Positions 18,886 through 28,261 of a stretch of 64,000 nucleotides of DNA are shown here, one piece after another. The notes under the pieces are model-generated. The model did no database searches. It worked only from the letters and a program-made list of their open reading frames with translations, and had not been told where the DNA came from. This stretch comes from Neocallimastix lanati (nom. inval.) (lineage: Eukaryota > Neocallimastigomycota > Neocallimastigomycetes > Neocallimastigales > Neocallimastigaceae): assembly GCA_016946835.1 (NCBI GenBank), contig JACVTC010000128.1, positions 181,001-245,000 of the forward strand. The letters run 5' to 3'. The first letter of the stretch is position 1; each line of letters opens with the position of its first letter. The translations under genes and the position numbers were made by a program.

Positions 18886-20689
18886 AATAAATCATAATTA
18901 TAAAAAATTATTTATTAAATTGGTATCAATGATTTTAAAGAATGGAAAATGAAAAGTTTATGAAATATAAATTTAATTATTAAGTTCTTTTGAGAATTTA
19001 ATTGTTAAACGTAGATAGGATATAAACAGTGATCCTTAGATAAACTTTACAATTTACAATCTTCAAGGTGTAAAATATTTATTAATAATTCGTTAAAAAA
19101 TGCCTAAACTTAAATTAAAAATTATAGATATATATTTATTCTATATTTATTTTTCTTTATAAAAAAAAGAAATATAGAATAGTTATTTAATTTAGTTAAT
19201 AAATAGAGTATCAAATTAATAGAAATTTATTATATTAAAAATTACATATTATATATGGATAACATGAAGTATATTTTTATTTAGTGATAAATAATTTATA
19301 TTTTATGTTTTTATTTATAAATAAAATTGCTTAATGGAACTATTTTATTTATAAATAATGTATAAAATTTAATTTTTTAGAATTAAGTTTTAATAATATA
19401 TTATTAATAAATTATTAATAATGTTTTAAATAATAAATATTAAATTTAAAAAAAAATTAATAGTCACTTTATAAATATTTTAAATATATATTTCGATTAT
19501 TATTAATCAATAAATAAACAAATGATTAGTATACATTTATTTTTAATGCATTAAATTTAAAAATTATAATAATAAAACTAATAAATAAAATTAACGAATA
19601 AAAAAAAACAACAAAAAAAAAATACGTAAAAAGAAAAAAAAAATAAAAATTAACAAAAAATAAAAAATATAGAAAATAAAACAAAATAAATTTTAACAAA
19701 ACAAATTTACAAAAAAACAAAAAACAAAAAACAAACCAAAGCAAAAACAAAAACAAAAAAAAAAAAAAAAAAAAAAAACACAAAATAAGCAATTTAACAA
19801 CAAAATTAATGTATATATATATAATAATAATTAAAAAGATTAAATAAAACAAATTGAAATAAAGATAAACAATTAAGTACAATTAAAATTATTATTAGTT
19901 AATAATTTTAATTGGAGTATTCTAATTTTTTTTTTTAGAAAAAAATTAACAGAATATTAATTGATATAAATAATAATTAATTAAAATCAATGAACGAATT
20001 ATAATTAAAATTTAAAATATTTAAAAAATTCTATAATTATATATATGTTGCACCAAAAAGAAAATATTTTGGAAGAATTGGTAAAAGTTTTCTATACAAA
20101 AAGAATAATAATTGATGCCTATTTAATAATTAAAATATTTGATAAATTTACTATTATATCATAATTTTAAATTGAGAGCAATTTATAATTTTGCCATTAG
20201 TAGATTTTTATAATCCTTATAATCCTATTTTTATATTATCTTTCAATTATATTACTATTCAGAAAAATATATATATTTTTTAAATAATGGACAGCATAAA
20301 ACTTTTTTTTTTTTATTATTATTATATTTTTAATTTTTCATATATGTTGTGATAATAAGAAAAAAAAAGTTTTAAATTTATTTTGTTTTTATATTTATTA
20401 ATAGATTTCAGTAGTTTTTTTTTATTTTTTAAAAAGTATATATATTTTATATTTATAAATTTGAAAGTTTTCATAGAAAATATTTTGTAATTAATTAATA
20501 TAATTTAATTTACAAATTAATTTAATAAAAATTATTTTTAAAGAAAAAAAAAAATAAATAGTGTATAATTTCGAATGAAATATTTTATGGATTTCGAATT
20601 TTTTATAAAAAAATTTTTTGTAATTATTAAATAATATCTAATTTCAAATAGTAATGTAAAAACTGTTGTCACGTCACAGATATTAATAA
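18886..20689. other. gene desert
   Basis: A/T-rich with nothing supported. The minus frame at 19526-19882 is Phe/Leu/Ile-only. A 39-codon ATG frame at 20046-20165 on the plus strand has no supporting features. Confidence 0.55.
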
Positions 20690-21032
20690 TGTGTAGAATA
20701 GAATATTGATTCTGATAGTAACGAAGTGTGTAATATTAATAATAATAAGAATAATATCAATAATATTGTTAATAATAGTAATAGTATTGATAGCGAGAAT
20801 AGGGATTTTAATATTAGTAATAATGTAAATTATAGTTTCGTTACTAATGATATGATGAATAGATCAATTGGTGAAAATCATGTTAATATTAGTAATTTTT
20901 TGAATAATGAGTGTGTAAATATATATGAGACATGGTACCAATAATTTAACTTCCTTCTTGGTGGAAGAGATGCAGACATTATTGATATAAATTATAAAAA
21001 GGAATGAGAATGCCTTTGTTAAATAACCAAAT
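20690..21032 (+). mobile_element. LINE copy C (oldest), left part, degenerate
   Basis: An Asn/Ser-rich frame (20726-20944) leads into FNFLLGGRDA, with stops and frameshifts. The same order (Asn-rich linker, then FNFLLGG) is seen in LINE copy B and, as LCLLLGGN, in copy A. The sequence breaks at 21032 and resumes after copy B at 26433, where the frame again matches the C-terminal region. Confidence 0.7.
21021..21032 (+). repeat. target-site duplication of LINE copy B, left
   Basis: AAATAACCAAAT here and again at 26421-26432, just after the poly(A) of copy B. Removing the DNA between restores the frame of copy C (LNNQ then SGDYSKTP). Confidence 0.8.
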
Positions 21033-21042
21033 TTAATTGATT

Positions 21043-21054
21043 GTCCCTTTTTCA
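21043..21054 (+). repeat. target-site duplication of LINE copy A, left
   Basis: GTCCCTTTTTCA here and again at 25605-25616, immediately after the poly(A) of copy A. It defines the insertion as 21055-25604. Confidence 0.9.
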
Positions 21055-21107
21055 GATTATCTTTTTTCTCTATTCATCATTATAAATAAAGAAAAAATAA
21101 AATAAAA

Positions 21108-21440
21108 ATGTCTGAACCACAAGAAATTCCAGCTGTTGTTAAGAAGTACTTCCCAAACGGTCGTCCAGAATCCTTAAAGAGGCTTTTCCCAAACGGTCCA
21201 CCAGATAAGGAATTCTTTGAAGGTTGGGAACCAGGTAAGCTTCCACCAAAGTTCAAGGAACTTTTCAAGGACGGTGTTCCAGAAGATCTTAAGGTCTTCA
21301 AGGATGGTATTCCAGAAGATTTCCAAAAGTTCTTAGATGAAAGAGCTGCTCAAATTCTTGATAAGTTTTTTATTTTATTATGTCAACTATACGAAGAGGT
21401 CTGCGACTTTATGGTCCTGACCATGATAAATTTGTTTTAA
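21108..21440 (+). pseudogene. 5' part of a host-like gene fused to the LINE
   Basis: Starts ATG after an A-rich leader, MSEPQEIPAVVKKYFPNG, and continues for about 85 codons as an imperfect repeat built on F-P/K-[ND]-G-x-P (YFPNGRPES, LFPNGPPDK, LFKDGVPED, FKDGIPEDF). Codons are biased to AAG, TTC, CCA and GGT, as in highly expressed genes and unlike the LINE or the neighbourhood. At about 21365 the sequence changes to LINE composition, and the frame ends at 21440 with unrelated residues. I do not recognise the family. It lies inside the target-site duplication, so it was inserted together with the LINE. Confidence 0.65.
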
Positions 21441-22048
21441 TTTTCATTCATGATCTTGAATCTTGGACTGAAAGTAGACTATGGGAATTTTTAAGTAAAA
21501 AGATATCAAATTGTAATGAAGTTGTTCATGGAATCGTTAAAAAACACTATATTAATATGGAAAACTACTTCATCCTAAGAGTTAACTATAATAATTATAC
21601 GGATTATTTGAAGGTTATTTATTTGATTACTAAGCACTTACCTGTTAAAAGAATAAAATGGAAGATTACTTCAAGGATACGCACATTTAGCAATGTTAAT
21701 CATAATAGAACCAGGTATTATTCTGAACCCTCAATCCCCATCTCTGAAAGCCTCCTGTATGCTAACCCTTTCTCGAATACTAAATATTTCAACCTCTGTA
21801 TTAGCTGGAACATAAATGGTTGGAATTCTGAAAAACGTGACGGACTTAGCAATTTTAATTCAATCTTTAATCCTATTTGTATTTGTCATCAAGAACTCGG
21901 TAATAGTTCATTTCTTAACTCTTTTTCTAACTTATATCCATTCCTTAATCATTATAGAACAGTACTGAGACGTGCGTACAAAAAAATCCCTGATCCCTGG
22001 TATGAGGGGCCTTTATATAGGTGTGCACTCCTCCTGCCAATTCACTAA
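21380..22048 (+). CDS. LINE RRM-like region and start of APE endonuclease
   Basis: ATG at 21380 (MSTIRRGLRLYGPDHD). The first ~100 residues contain FVLIFIHDLESW and YFILRVNYNN, spaced like an RRM-type nucleic-acid-binding fold found in LINE ORF1 proteins. After a linker comes CISWNINGWNSEKR, the first catalytic motif of an APE-like endonuclease, and ICICHQEL, the second. The frame is lost near 22000-22048 by a frameshift; the endonuclease continues in the next frame. Confidence 0.75.
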   Translation: MSTIRRGLRLYGPDHDKFVLIFIHDLESWTESRLWEFLSKKISNCNEVVHGIVKKHYINMENYFILRVNYNNYTDYLKVIYLITKHLPVKRIKWKITSRIRTFSNVNHNRTRYYSEPSIPISESLLYANPFSNTKYFNLCISWNINGWNSEKRDGLSNFNSIFNPICICHQELGNSSFLNSFSNLYPFLNHYRTVLRRAYKKIPDPWYEGPLYRCALLLPIH

Positions 22049-22574
22049 TGATGATTTTGAATATAGATATATACTCTCAGTAAATATATTCTCTTTTTGG
22101 GGTGTCAGATGTTCTTTAGGGAACATTTACATCCCTAGCAAAAAACACAAAGACTCTAGAGAAAAAGCGGAAACTGATTTTGCTAATTGGCTCAAGAACC
22201 ATCAGAATAACCCTTCGGCTATTGTTGGTGATTTCAACATGACTAAGCAACAACTCAAAGATCTTATTCTTAGAATTTCCCCTCAATGGTTTGTTTTGGA
22301 TATGGTTGGTCATCAATTTACTTGGTCTAATGGTGGAAAGAATTCTTGTATTGATTTTATAGTAGTGAACGATAAATTAAGAAATTATCTGAATATTGCT
22401 TCTGTATGCTACTCTTTTAATGACATCTCTGACCATTTACCACTTATTCTTTCTTGTAAAAAAATATCTCCTGATGGTTTTGTTACTCCCCCTCGGGATA
22501 AACAAATTAAGTGGTCTAAACGAATTTGTAGGGATAAACGTGAAGCAATCTTCTCTCATAATAAATTCACATGA
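21972..22574 (+). CDS. LINE APE endonuclease, C-terminal part
   Basis: Continues the endonuclease in the +1 frame. It shows IVGDFNM (GDFN), NSCIDFIVVN and ISDHLPLIL (SDH), the late APE motifs that place Asp, Asn and His in the nicking site. It ends at TGA 22572-22574; the same frame runs on without further stops into the reverse transcriptase ORF, so the stop is probably a point mutation. The first part of this frame (before about 22010) overlaps the previous ORF and is likely not used. Confidence 0.8.
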   Translation: MRTKKSLIPGMRGLYIGVHSSCQFTNDDFEYRYILSVNIFSFWGVRCSLGNIYIPSKKHKDSREKAETDFANWLKNHQNNPSAIVGDFNMTKQQLKDLILRISPQWFVLDMVGHQFTWSNGGKNSCIDFIVVNDKLRNYLNIASVCYSFNDISDHLPLILSCKKISPDGFVTPPRDKQIKWSKRICRDKREAIFSHNKFT

Positions 22575-22619
22575 TTACTGGATGAATTTGAACATAATGA
22601 TAATCTAGACTCTAATACA

Positions 22620-25472
22620 ATGGTTAAAAAACTTCTTGACACAGCAAATAAAATAGGCGATGACATTCATGCAAGAGTTCCTACAAATTTACAGGGTTCA
22701 GCGTTCCATTGTCCTGCTTATATTAAGAAATTATCACATGAAAAACATTTATTTTATAAAAGGATTAAAAATTTTAAACTTAGTAATGATTTGTCTAATC
22801 TTCAAGAATTTTGTGATCTCTCAAAAGAATATAGAGTTCTTTCTGATTATATCATTAGTATTAAAAGAAATATTAGGATTATTAGATTTAAAAATTTGAT
22901 TCATTCCATCGGCGAATGTTTCTTAAAAAATGATGCCCAGCGTGGTTGGTCTGGACTTAAGAAAATCTCTAAACCTTCTTACTCTCCTTCCCAATCACCT
23001 GTATACATTAAAGATAAAGAAGGTAATGTTCTAGTATCCCAAGAAGATCAACTCAATCGTTTTGCAGAACACTATGAAGAACTTGCTTCTGATATAACTG
23101 GTCACAGTCTTAATGAAAATTATTGGAAAAGAATACTTAATAATTCTTCTACTCCTCATGAATCATGGGATATTAATCAACCTATTTCCATGTCAGAAAT
23201 TCATTCAACTGTTCTTTCAATGAAAAATAACAAAGCACCTGGTCCTGATGGTATACCTACAGAATTTTTTAAAGCATTTTTTAATTCTGAGAGTAATACT
23301 TCTTCTCAGGATGACTCTAATCAAGAGGTTACTTATTCCGATTGTGCAAAGTGTCTGTTATTACTTTTTAATAAAATTTGGGATGGTGACTTTCCTAATG
23401 AATGGAACTCTGCTTCTATTGTTTCTATTCCTAAAAAAGGGGATCTTTCAGATTGTAATAATTATCGTGGTATTTCACTCATCAATGTAGGTTTAAAAAT
23501 TCTATCAAAAATTGTCACTAAAAGAATATCGGACTATGCTTTTTCTAATGGAATAATTAGACCAGAACAGTTTGGTTTTAGAAATAAAGAAGAATGTATT
23601 AGTTTATTTGTATCCATTCGTGAAATTTGTCAAAGAAGAAAATTTAAGGATAAATTTACCTTTCTTGCCTTTCTTGACCTTAAAAAAGCTTATGATTCAG
23701 TTCCAATTTACAATATACTTACTAAACTAAATAATCTTGGTATTCGTGGTAAATGCCTTCAATTCATTACTAATCTATACCTTACCTCGAAAGCTCGTGC
23801 AAACTTTAATGGTAAACTTTCAAAAGAATTTCCAATACACCGTGGTGTTCGCCAAGGGTGTCCTCTCTCACCTATTTTATTCAATATATTTATCAATGAT
23901 ATTTTTGATAAATGTAAAAGTTATGGTGTGATTGCTGAAAAGAAAAAGTGTTGTGGTGGATTATTTGCTGATGATATTGTATTATTAGCTCCTACAAAAT
24001 CTTCACTTAAAAACCTTTTGAATATCGCTCATGATTGGGGTATTAAAAATGAAATGACCTTTGGAATCAATAAATGCGCTACACTAGTTGTTAAACCAAA
24101 GAATTTTATACCTTCAAGACATTATGAAAATCCTACATTTAGACTTGGTATGAACTATATACCAAGCACTAATCAATATACATATCTTGGTATACCTTTT
24201 AGTGAATCGTTGGATTTAAAACCTATTATTGCTAAGATGAATAGTAAAATTAATTATACAATTAACTCTTTCTTTAGATTTTTAACCAATAGGAATGTTC
24301 CTTTCTACTTTAAAACTCGTATACTAGTTTCTTTTGTCCTTAGTTCTGTTCTTTATTATGCTCCCTTACTTGGTTCAAATAAAAAGAATACTGAAAAAGC
24401 TCAAACTGCTTTTAATCGAGGTTTGTATTGGAGTTTCGGGTTTAAAAATAAAACCTCCAATACTTCAATTTACAATATGTCTAAGGAACTTTCTATACCT
24501 CCTATAGCTAGTTTTTGTGCTAAGGCGATGATTCGATGCTTTAAAAAGTGGAAAGATTCTTCTTATATTATTTCTCATTTAGTCAAAAATATACCTACAC
24601 TTTCTCACTATTCATGGACGAAAAAAGCACGGAGTTTAGCAGTACACAAGCACAATAATAAACTTCCTGGAGAAATAAGGAAGTTTTACTGGGAAAATAT
24701 TCATTATTCAAGCACTCCTGCGATCAGATCTACAAAATACAAGAAATTTAAATTTGGTTTTAAAAAATTTATTCAACGTCTATCACTTAAATATTCACAA
24801 TTTTCTCTTGGATTTTTTTGGATTGGACGAATTAAATGTGGATTCAAATTTGATGTAAAAACGTATGTTAAAAGTAATCTAGTATCAGAAAATTGCCCAA
24901 CATACTGCCCTTGTTGTGGTGAGAGTAACATCATACCTAGTTTTACACACTGGATACTTTTATGTCCTAAATTTGAAGAATTTAGGCAACATTTCATTCC
25001 CTTTGTTGATGAAAATTTTATTAATTTTTCTCTAATTGTTCATGAGAAATCATTGAACATTCCTGATGATAAAGAGGAAGATTTTGATGATAATATCAAT
25101 TTTTACGTGCTGTGTCTCCTTCTTGGCGGAAATGCAGTATTTGAAATCTTAAAGATCGGCTCGGGGGAAAGAAGGCGATTTATTAATAATATTTTTCAAT
25201 CACCTTCGAACGAGTCTTCTTTCCCGATTTCATATTTTGTGGGGCTTGCGGAATTCCTTACAAACGTTATGCCTATTGTGATTGGTGATTTTTACACCAT
25301 GATCGATTTGTATAGTGTTAGACCTACCGTTGTCAAGAGTGTCCACGTCGTAACGATAAGGCAAAGAAGAAATTCTGATACAGATTCGAATGATAATTTT
25401 CATCCACATGGAGTTATCTTCGATGAATGGGAAGAGTTAGAGGCCATTTCGTTCTCGAATCTCATAACGTAG
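22620..25472 (+). CDS. LINE reverse transcriptase, zinc knuckle and C-terminal domain
   Basis: 950 residues from the first ATG after the TGA; the natural frame begins upstream. RT motifs in order: NNKAPGPDGIPTEFFK (about 200), IPKKGDLSDCNNYRGISL, FLDLKKAYDSV (motif A, about 347), RGVRQGCPLSPILFN (motif B), LFADDIVLLA (motif C, about 448). A cysteine/histidine cluster CPTYCPCC...HWILLC (about 760-785) is the usual LINE knuckle. Beyond it is an extra ~170-residue domain with LLLGGN and IRQRRNS, shared with the other LINE tails in the window. It copies the element RNA at a nicked target. Catalytic residues are intact. Confidence 0.92.
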   Translation: MVKKLLDTANKIGDDIHARVPTNLQGSAFHCPAYIKKLSHEKHLFYKRIKNFKLSNDLSNLQEFCDLSKEYRVLSDYIISIKRNIRIIRFKNLIHSIGECFLKNDAQRGWSGLKKISKPSYSPSQSPVYIKDKEGNVLVSQEDQLNRFAEHYEELASDITGHSLNENYWKRILNNSSTPHESWDINQPISMSEIHSTVLSMKNNKAPGPDGIPTEFFKAFFNSESNTSSQDDSNQEVTYSDCAKCLLLLFNKIWDGDFPNEWNSASIVSIPKKGDLSDCNNYRGISLINVGLKILSKIVTKRISDYAFSNGIIRPEQFGFRNKEECISLFVSIREICQRRKFKDKFTFLAFLDLKKAYDSVPIYNILTKLNNLGIRGKCLQFITNLYLTSKARANFNGKLSKEFPIHRGVRQGCPLSPILFNIFINDIFDKCKSYGVIAEKKKCCGGLFADDIVLLAPTKSSLKNLLNIAHDWGIKNEMTFGINKCATLVVKPKNFIPSRHYENPTFRLGMNYIPSTNQYTYLGIPFSESLDLKPIIAKMNSKINYTINSFFRFLTNRNVPFYFKTRILVSFVLSSVLYYAPLLGSNKKNTEKAQTAFNRGLYWSFGFKNKTSNTSIYNMSKELSIPPIASFCAKAMIRCFKKWKDSSYIISHLVKNIPTLSHYSWTKKARSLAVHKHNNKLPGEIRKFYWENIHYSSTPAIRSTKYKKFKFGFKKFIQRLSLKYSQFSLGFFWIGRIKCGFKFDVKTYVKSNLVSENCPTYCPCCGESNIIPSFTHWILLCPKFEEFRQHFIPFVDENFINFSLIVHEKSLNIPDDKEEDFDDNINFYVLCLLLGGNAVFEILKIGSGERRRFINNIFQSPSNESSFPISYFVGLAEFLTNVMPIVIGDFYTMIDLYSVRPTVVKSVHVVTIRQRRNSDTDSNDNFHPHGVIFDEWEELEAISFSNLIT

Positions 25473-25567
25473 TTTTTTAATATTAATATAAAAAAAAATT
25501 TTTTTCATGTATTTAAACTTCATGTATTTTTTAAAAAAAAATATTATTAAATAAAGTTTATTCCTAG

Positions 25568-25604
<37 letters not shown>

Positions 25605-25609
<5 letters not shown>

Positions 25610-25616
25610 TTTTTCA
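25605..25616 (+). repeat. target-site duplication of LINE copy A, right
   Basis: Second GTCCCTTTTTCA, directly following the poly(A) at about 25572-25604. Confidence 0.9.
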
Positions 25617-25837
25617 ATCATATTCGTAGTAAAGTTAATGATAAAATTTTATTTTTATATAATGCTTTTAACCGTGGCAACCTAACAAATGATATTGTTA
25701 ATAGTAATAATGATAATAGTACTAGTAATAATAGTAATAGTAATAATAGTAATAGTAATAATAGTAATAGTAATAATAGTTATAGTAATATTAGTAATAG
25801 TATTTTTAGTAATGTTAGTAATAGTATTGAAAATAAT

Positions 25838-26155
25838 GTGTATGTTGATTCTAGTGTGTGTGAAAAAGTGTTTAATTTCCTTCTTGGAGGTCGAAGTATT
25901 AATAACAGTACATGGGAATGGGAGGATCTATTTAAGTGCCAGATGAAATCAGGTGCTTATTCTGATACTCCGTTCTTGGAGGTTACTGCGGCACTTCTTC
26001 AATCGATTATACCTATTGCTATTGGCCAGCAATGGTCTTTGTTCAATAGGTTCAAATCGAATCGTACTACTACCAAGAGCGTCAATGCTGAAGAAACAGT
26101 AAGACAGGCCAGCAGGGCTAGCGCAACCAATGAAGATCATAATTTTGTATCTTAA
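25838..26155 (+). CDS. C-terminal end of LINE copy B ORF2
   Basis: Open from the left edge of copy B to TAA at 26153-26155. It follows a (AATAGT)n-type Asn/Ser stretch at 25690-25830. The segment FLEVTAALLQSIIPIAIGQ parallels FVGLAEFLTNVMPIVIGD in copy A, and TTKSVNAEETVRQ parallels VVKSVHVVTIRQ. This shared C-terminal domain beyond the zinc knuckle is of unknown function. It is a truncated, non-functional copy. Confidence 0.7.
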   Translation: MYVDSSVCEKVFNFLLGGRSINNSTWEWEDLFKCQMKSGAYSDTPFLEVTAALLQSIIPIAIGQQWSLFNRFKSNRTTTKSVNAEETVRQASRASATNEDHNFVS

Positions 26156-26383
26156 AATTATGATTAACATTGCGAAGTCAAAAATAATTATTATACTTCA
26201 GTATAATAATGCCCTTGTGAAGTCTTACAAATATTAATTAAATGAAACTAGAATATAATATACCATTATTTATTTTATTTTGTGTTTTATTTTTTGTTTA
26301 TTTTTTTTATCTTTTTTTTTATTATTTTATTACATGTATTTTATCAAATATTTAATTAATAAAGATGAAACAAGTTTGCTGCC

Positions 26384-26417
<34 letters not shown>

Positions 26418-26420
26418 AAT

Positions 26421-26432
26421 AAATAACCAAAT
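26421..26432 (+). repeat. target-site duplication of LINE copy B, right
   Basis: Second AAATAACCAAAT; partner of 21021-21032. Confidence 0.8.
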
Positions 26433-26660
26433 CATTTCTGGTGATTATTCTAAAACGCCCATTCTTGGTGCGATTTGAGGCTCTCTTTACAAAAAAAATT
26501 ATACCTTATGGCTAGTACTCATCAAGGGTTGCTATTTCGTTGGTATAGGCATAAACCAACTAGGAGCTTCAACACTGAAAATACCGTAAGATAGTATGAC
26601 AGGCTATCAGGGTCAATGCCTCCCATAATTTCCTTTCAAATAATCAATTCAAGCCCATAT
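26433..26660 (+). mobile_element. LINE copy C, right part, degenerate
   Basis: Reads SGDYSKTPIL across the junction, against SGAYSDTPFL in copy B, and further on STLKIP/NTENTVR against NAEETVR. Stops and frameshifts show decay. Together with 20690-21032 it forms one interrupted 3' end of a LINE. Confidence 0.65.
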
Positions 26661-27049
26661 TTGGAATAAGAGTTCATTTTAAACATGAAATTTTATAATC
26701 TTGGAGGTGAGGTTTCGTTGCCTATAAAAAAAAAATTTTTTTTCTGAATTTATTGATACACTTATTATTATTACTATGTTCAAATTGAGCAAATAGTATT
26801 TATTTTATTTTATTGTTTTTTTTTTATTAAGTTTTTTTTTTTTTTTAAATAAAGTTAAAAGTTTACAATAAGTGTTAAGTTTTGATCATATTATAAGTAG
26901 TATAAAATTTGAAAAATATAAAATTAATACTAATATGGAAGGAGGATATAGGATGACATAATAAAAAAAAAAAAGAAAATGGAATTTTTATTAATACATG
27001 AATTAATAGATAAATTAATAGAATATGTATTATTGTAATTTTTTTTTTA

Positions 27050-28170
27050 TTCGTCTTATGATTCGGTTCCAATTGTTAATATATTTACAAAACTTAATAA
27101 TATTGATATTCTTGGTAAATGTCTTTGTTCATTACTAATCTATACCTTTCTTTAATAGTTCGTACAAACTTTAATGGTAAGCTTTCAAAAGAATTTCCAA
27201 TACATCACCCTATTTTTATTTAATATAATATATCAATGCTATATTTGATAAATACAAGAAATATGGTGTGTAATTACTGGGAGAAAAAAAAGTGTTGTAG
27301 TAACCTATTTGTTGATAATATTGCTTTGTTAGCCTCTACAAAATTCTTTCTTATGAACCTTTTAAATAAAACTCATGATTGAGATATCAAAAATGAAATG
27401 ACCTTTAAAAATTAGTAAATGCGTTACTCTTGTTGTTAAACCAAAGAACTTTATACCTTTAAGTTATCATGAAAATCCCTACAATTAATCTTTGGTATGA
27501 ACCATCTACCAAACTAATCAATATACATATCTCGGAATACCCTTTTCAATGAATTATTGGATTTAGAGCCTATTATTGCTATAACGAACAATAAAATAAA
27601 TTATATGGTTAACTCTTTCTTTGGATTTTTAATCAATAGGAATGTACCTTTCTACTTTTAAAATTCCTGATGATAAAGAGGAAGATTTTAAAGATAATAT
27701 TTATTTTTATGTACTGTGCGTCCTTCTTGGCAGAAATGCTGTATATGAAATTTTAAAGATCCTACATTTAAGCTTGATATAAAAAGTCTACTTAAGTACT
27801 AATCAATCAAATCAATATACCTATCTTGGAATACCATTTGATGGATCATTGGATTTAGAGCCAATTATTGTTATGATGAACAGTAAAATAAATTATATGG
27901 TTAACTTTTTCTTTAGATTTTTAACCAATAGAAACGTAACTTTCTACTTGAAAATCCGTTATTTTAATTTTCCTTTGTCCTTAGTCCATTTCGTTATTAT
28001 GAACCTTTAACTAGTATTAAATATAATAAATAAAAAAAAAAGATACTTAAATACATTATAAATGGAAGTATCAGAGATCTTATTATTTTTAAAATCCAAA
28101 ACTCCGAAACAAACCTTGATTAAAAGTAGTTTAAGGAATTACTTTAAACCTCCTATAGTAAGATTTAAAG
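27050..28170 (+). pseudogene. LINE copy D: rearranged reverse transcriptase relic
   Basis: Nucleotide-level similarity to the copy A RT gene, with many indels and stops: SYDSVPI-like (27052), the NFNGKLSKEFP-like stretch (27170), a VDNIALLA version of FADD (27310), then the region around TYLGIPF (27525). At 27662 it jumps to the IPDDKEEDF C-terminal part, then at about 27760 back to a second copy of the TYLGIPF-to-FLTNRNV part. The order is therefore not collinear with an intact LINE. No active product is possible. Confidence 0.8.
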
Positions 28171-28189
28171 TAATGAAAAAATATATATA

Positions 28190-28224
28190 AAGTTTTTTTT
28201 TTCTTAAATTGATTATTTAATTTT

Positions 28225-28261
<37 letters not shown>

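Larger units (their letters stand above)
21055..25604 (+). mobile_element. LINE copy A: chimeric non-LTR retrotransposon
   Basis: Bounded by a 12-bp target-site duplication and ending in poly(A). The content in order is: a host-like mRNA 5' end (5' UTR plus start of an ORF, 21055 to about 21365), an RRM-like N-terminal region, an APE-type endonuclease, reverse transcriptase, a CCHC zinc knuckle, and a C-terminal domain. The element portion has one frameshift (about 22000-22025) and one in-frame TGA (22572-22574), otherwise open, so it is young but probably inactive. The 3' UTR carries AATAAAG and ends TAGTCT before the A-run; the same end recurs at 42.5 kb. Confidence 0.88.
25605..26420 (+). 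mobile_element. LINE copy B, 5'-truncated (starts at 21033, split by copy A)
   Basis: Copy B begins at 21033-21054, is interrupted by copy A, and resumes at 25617. Without copy A the frame runs LIDCPFFNHIRSKVND, matching LCPKFEEFRQ at the zinc knuckle of copy A. It then passes through an Asn/Ser-rich linker to FNFLLGGRS and a C-terminus ending NEDHNFVS at 26155. The 3' UTR ends at poly(A) 26387-26415. The reading frame has no stop, so this insertion is fairly young. It belongs to a related but distinct LINE lineage: the C-terminal domain is shared, the 3' UTR is different. Confidence 0.75.

Noticed and set aside
19526-19882. 118-codon minus frame rich in Phe
   Set aside because: Low-complexity A-rich DNA; no start context, motif or splice support.
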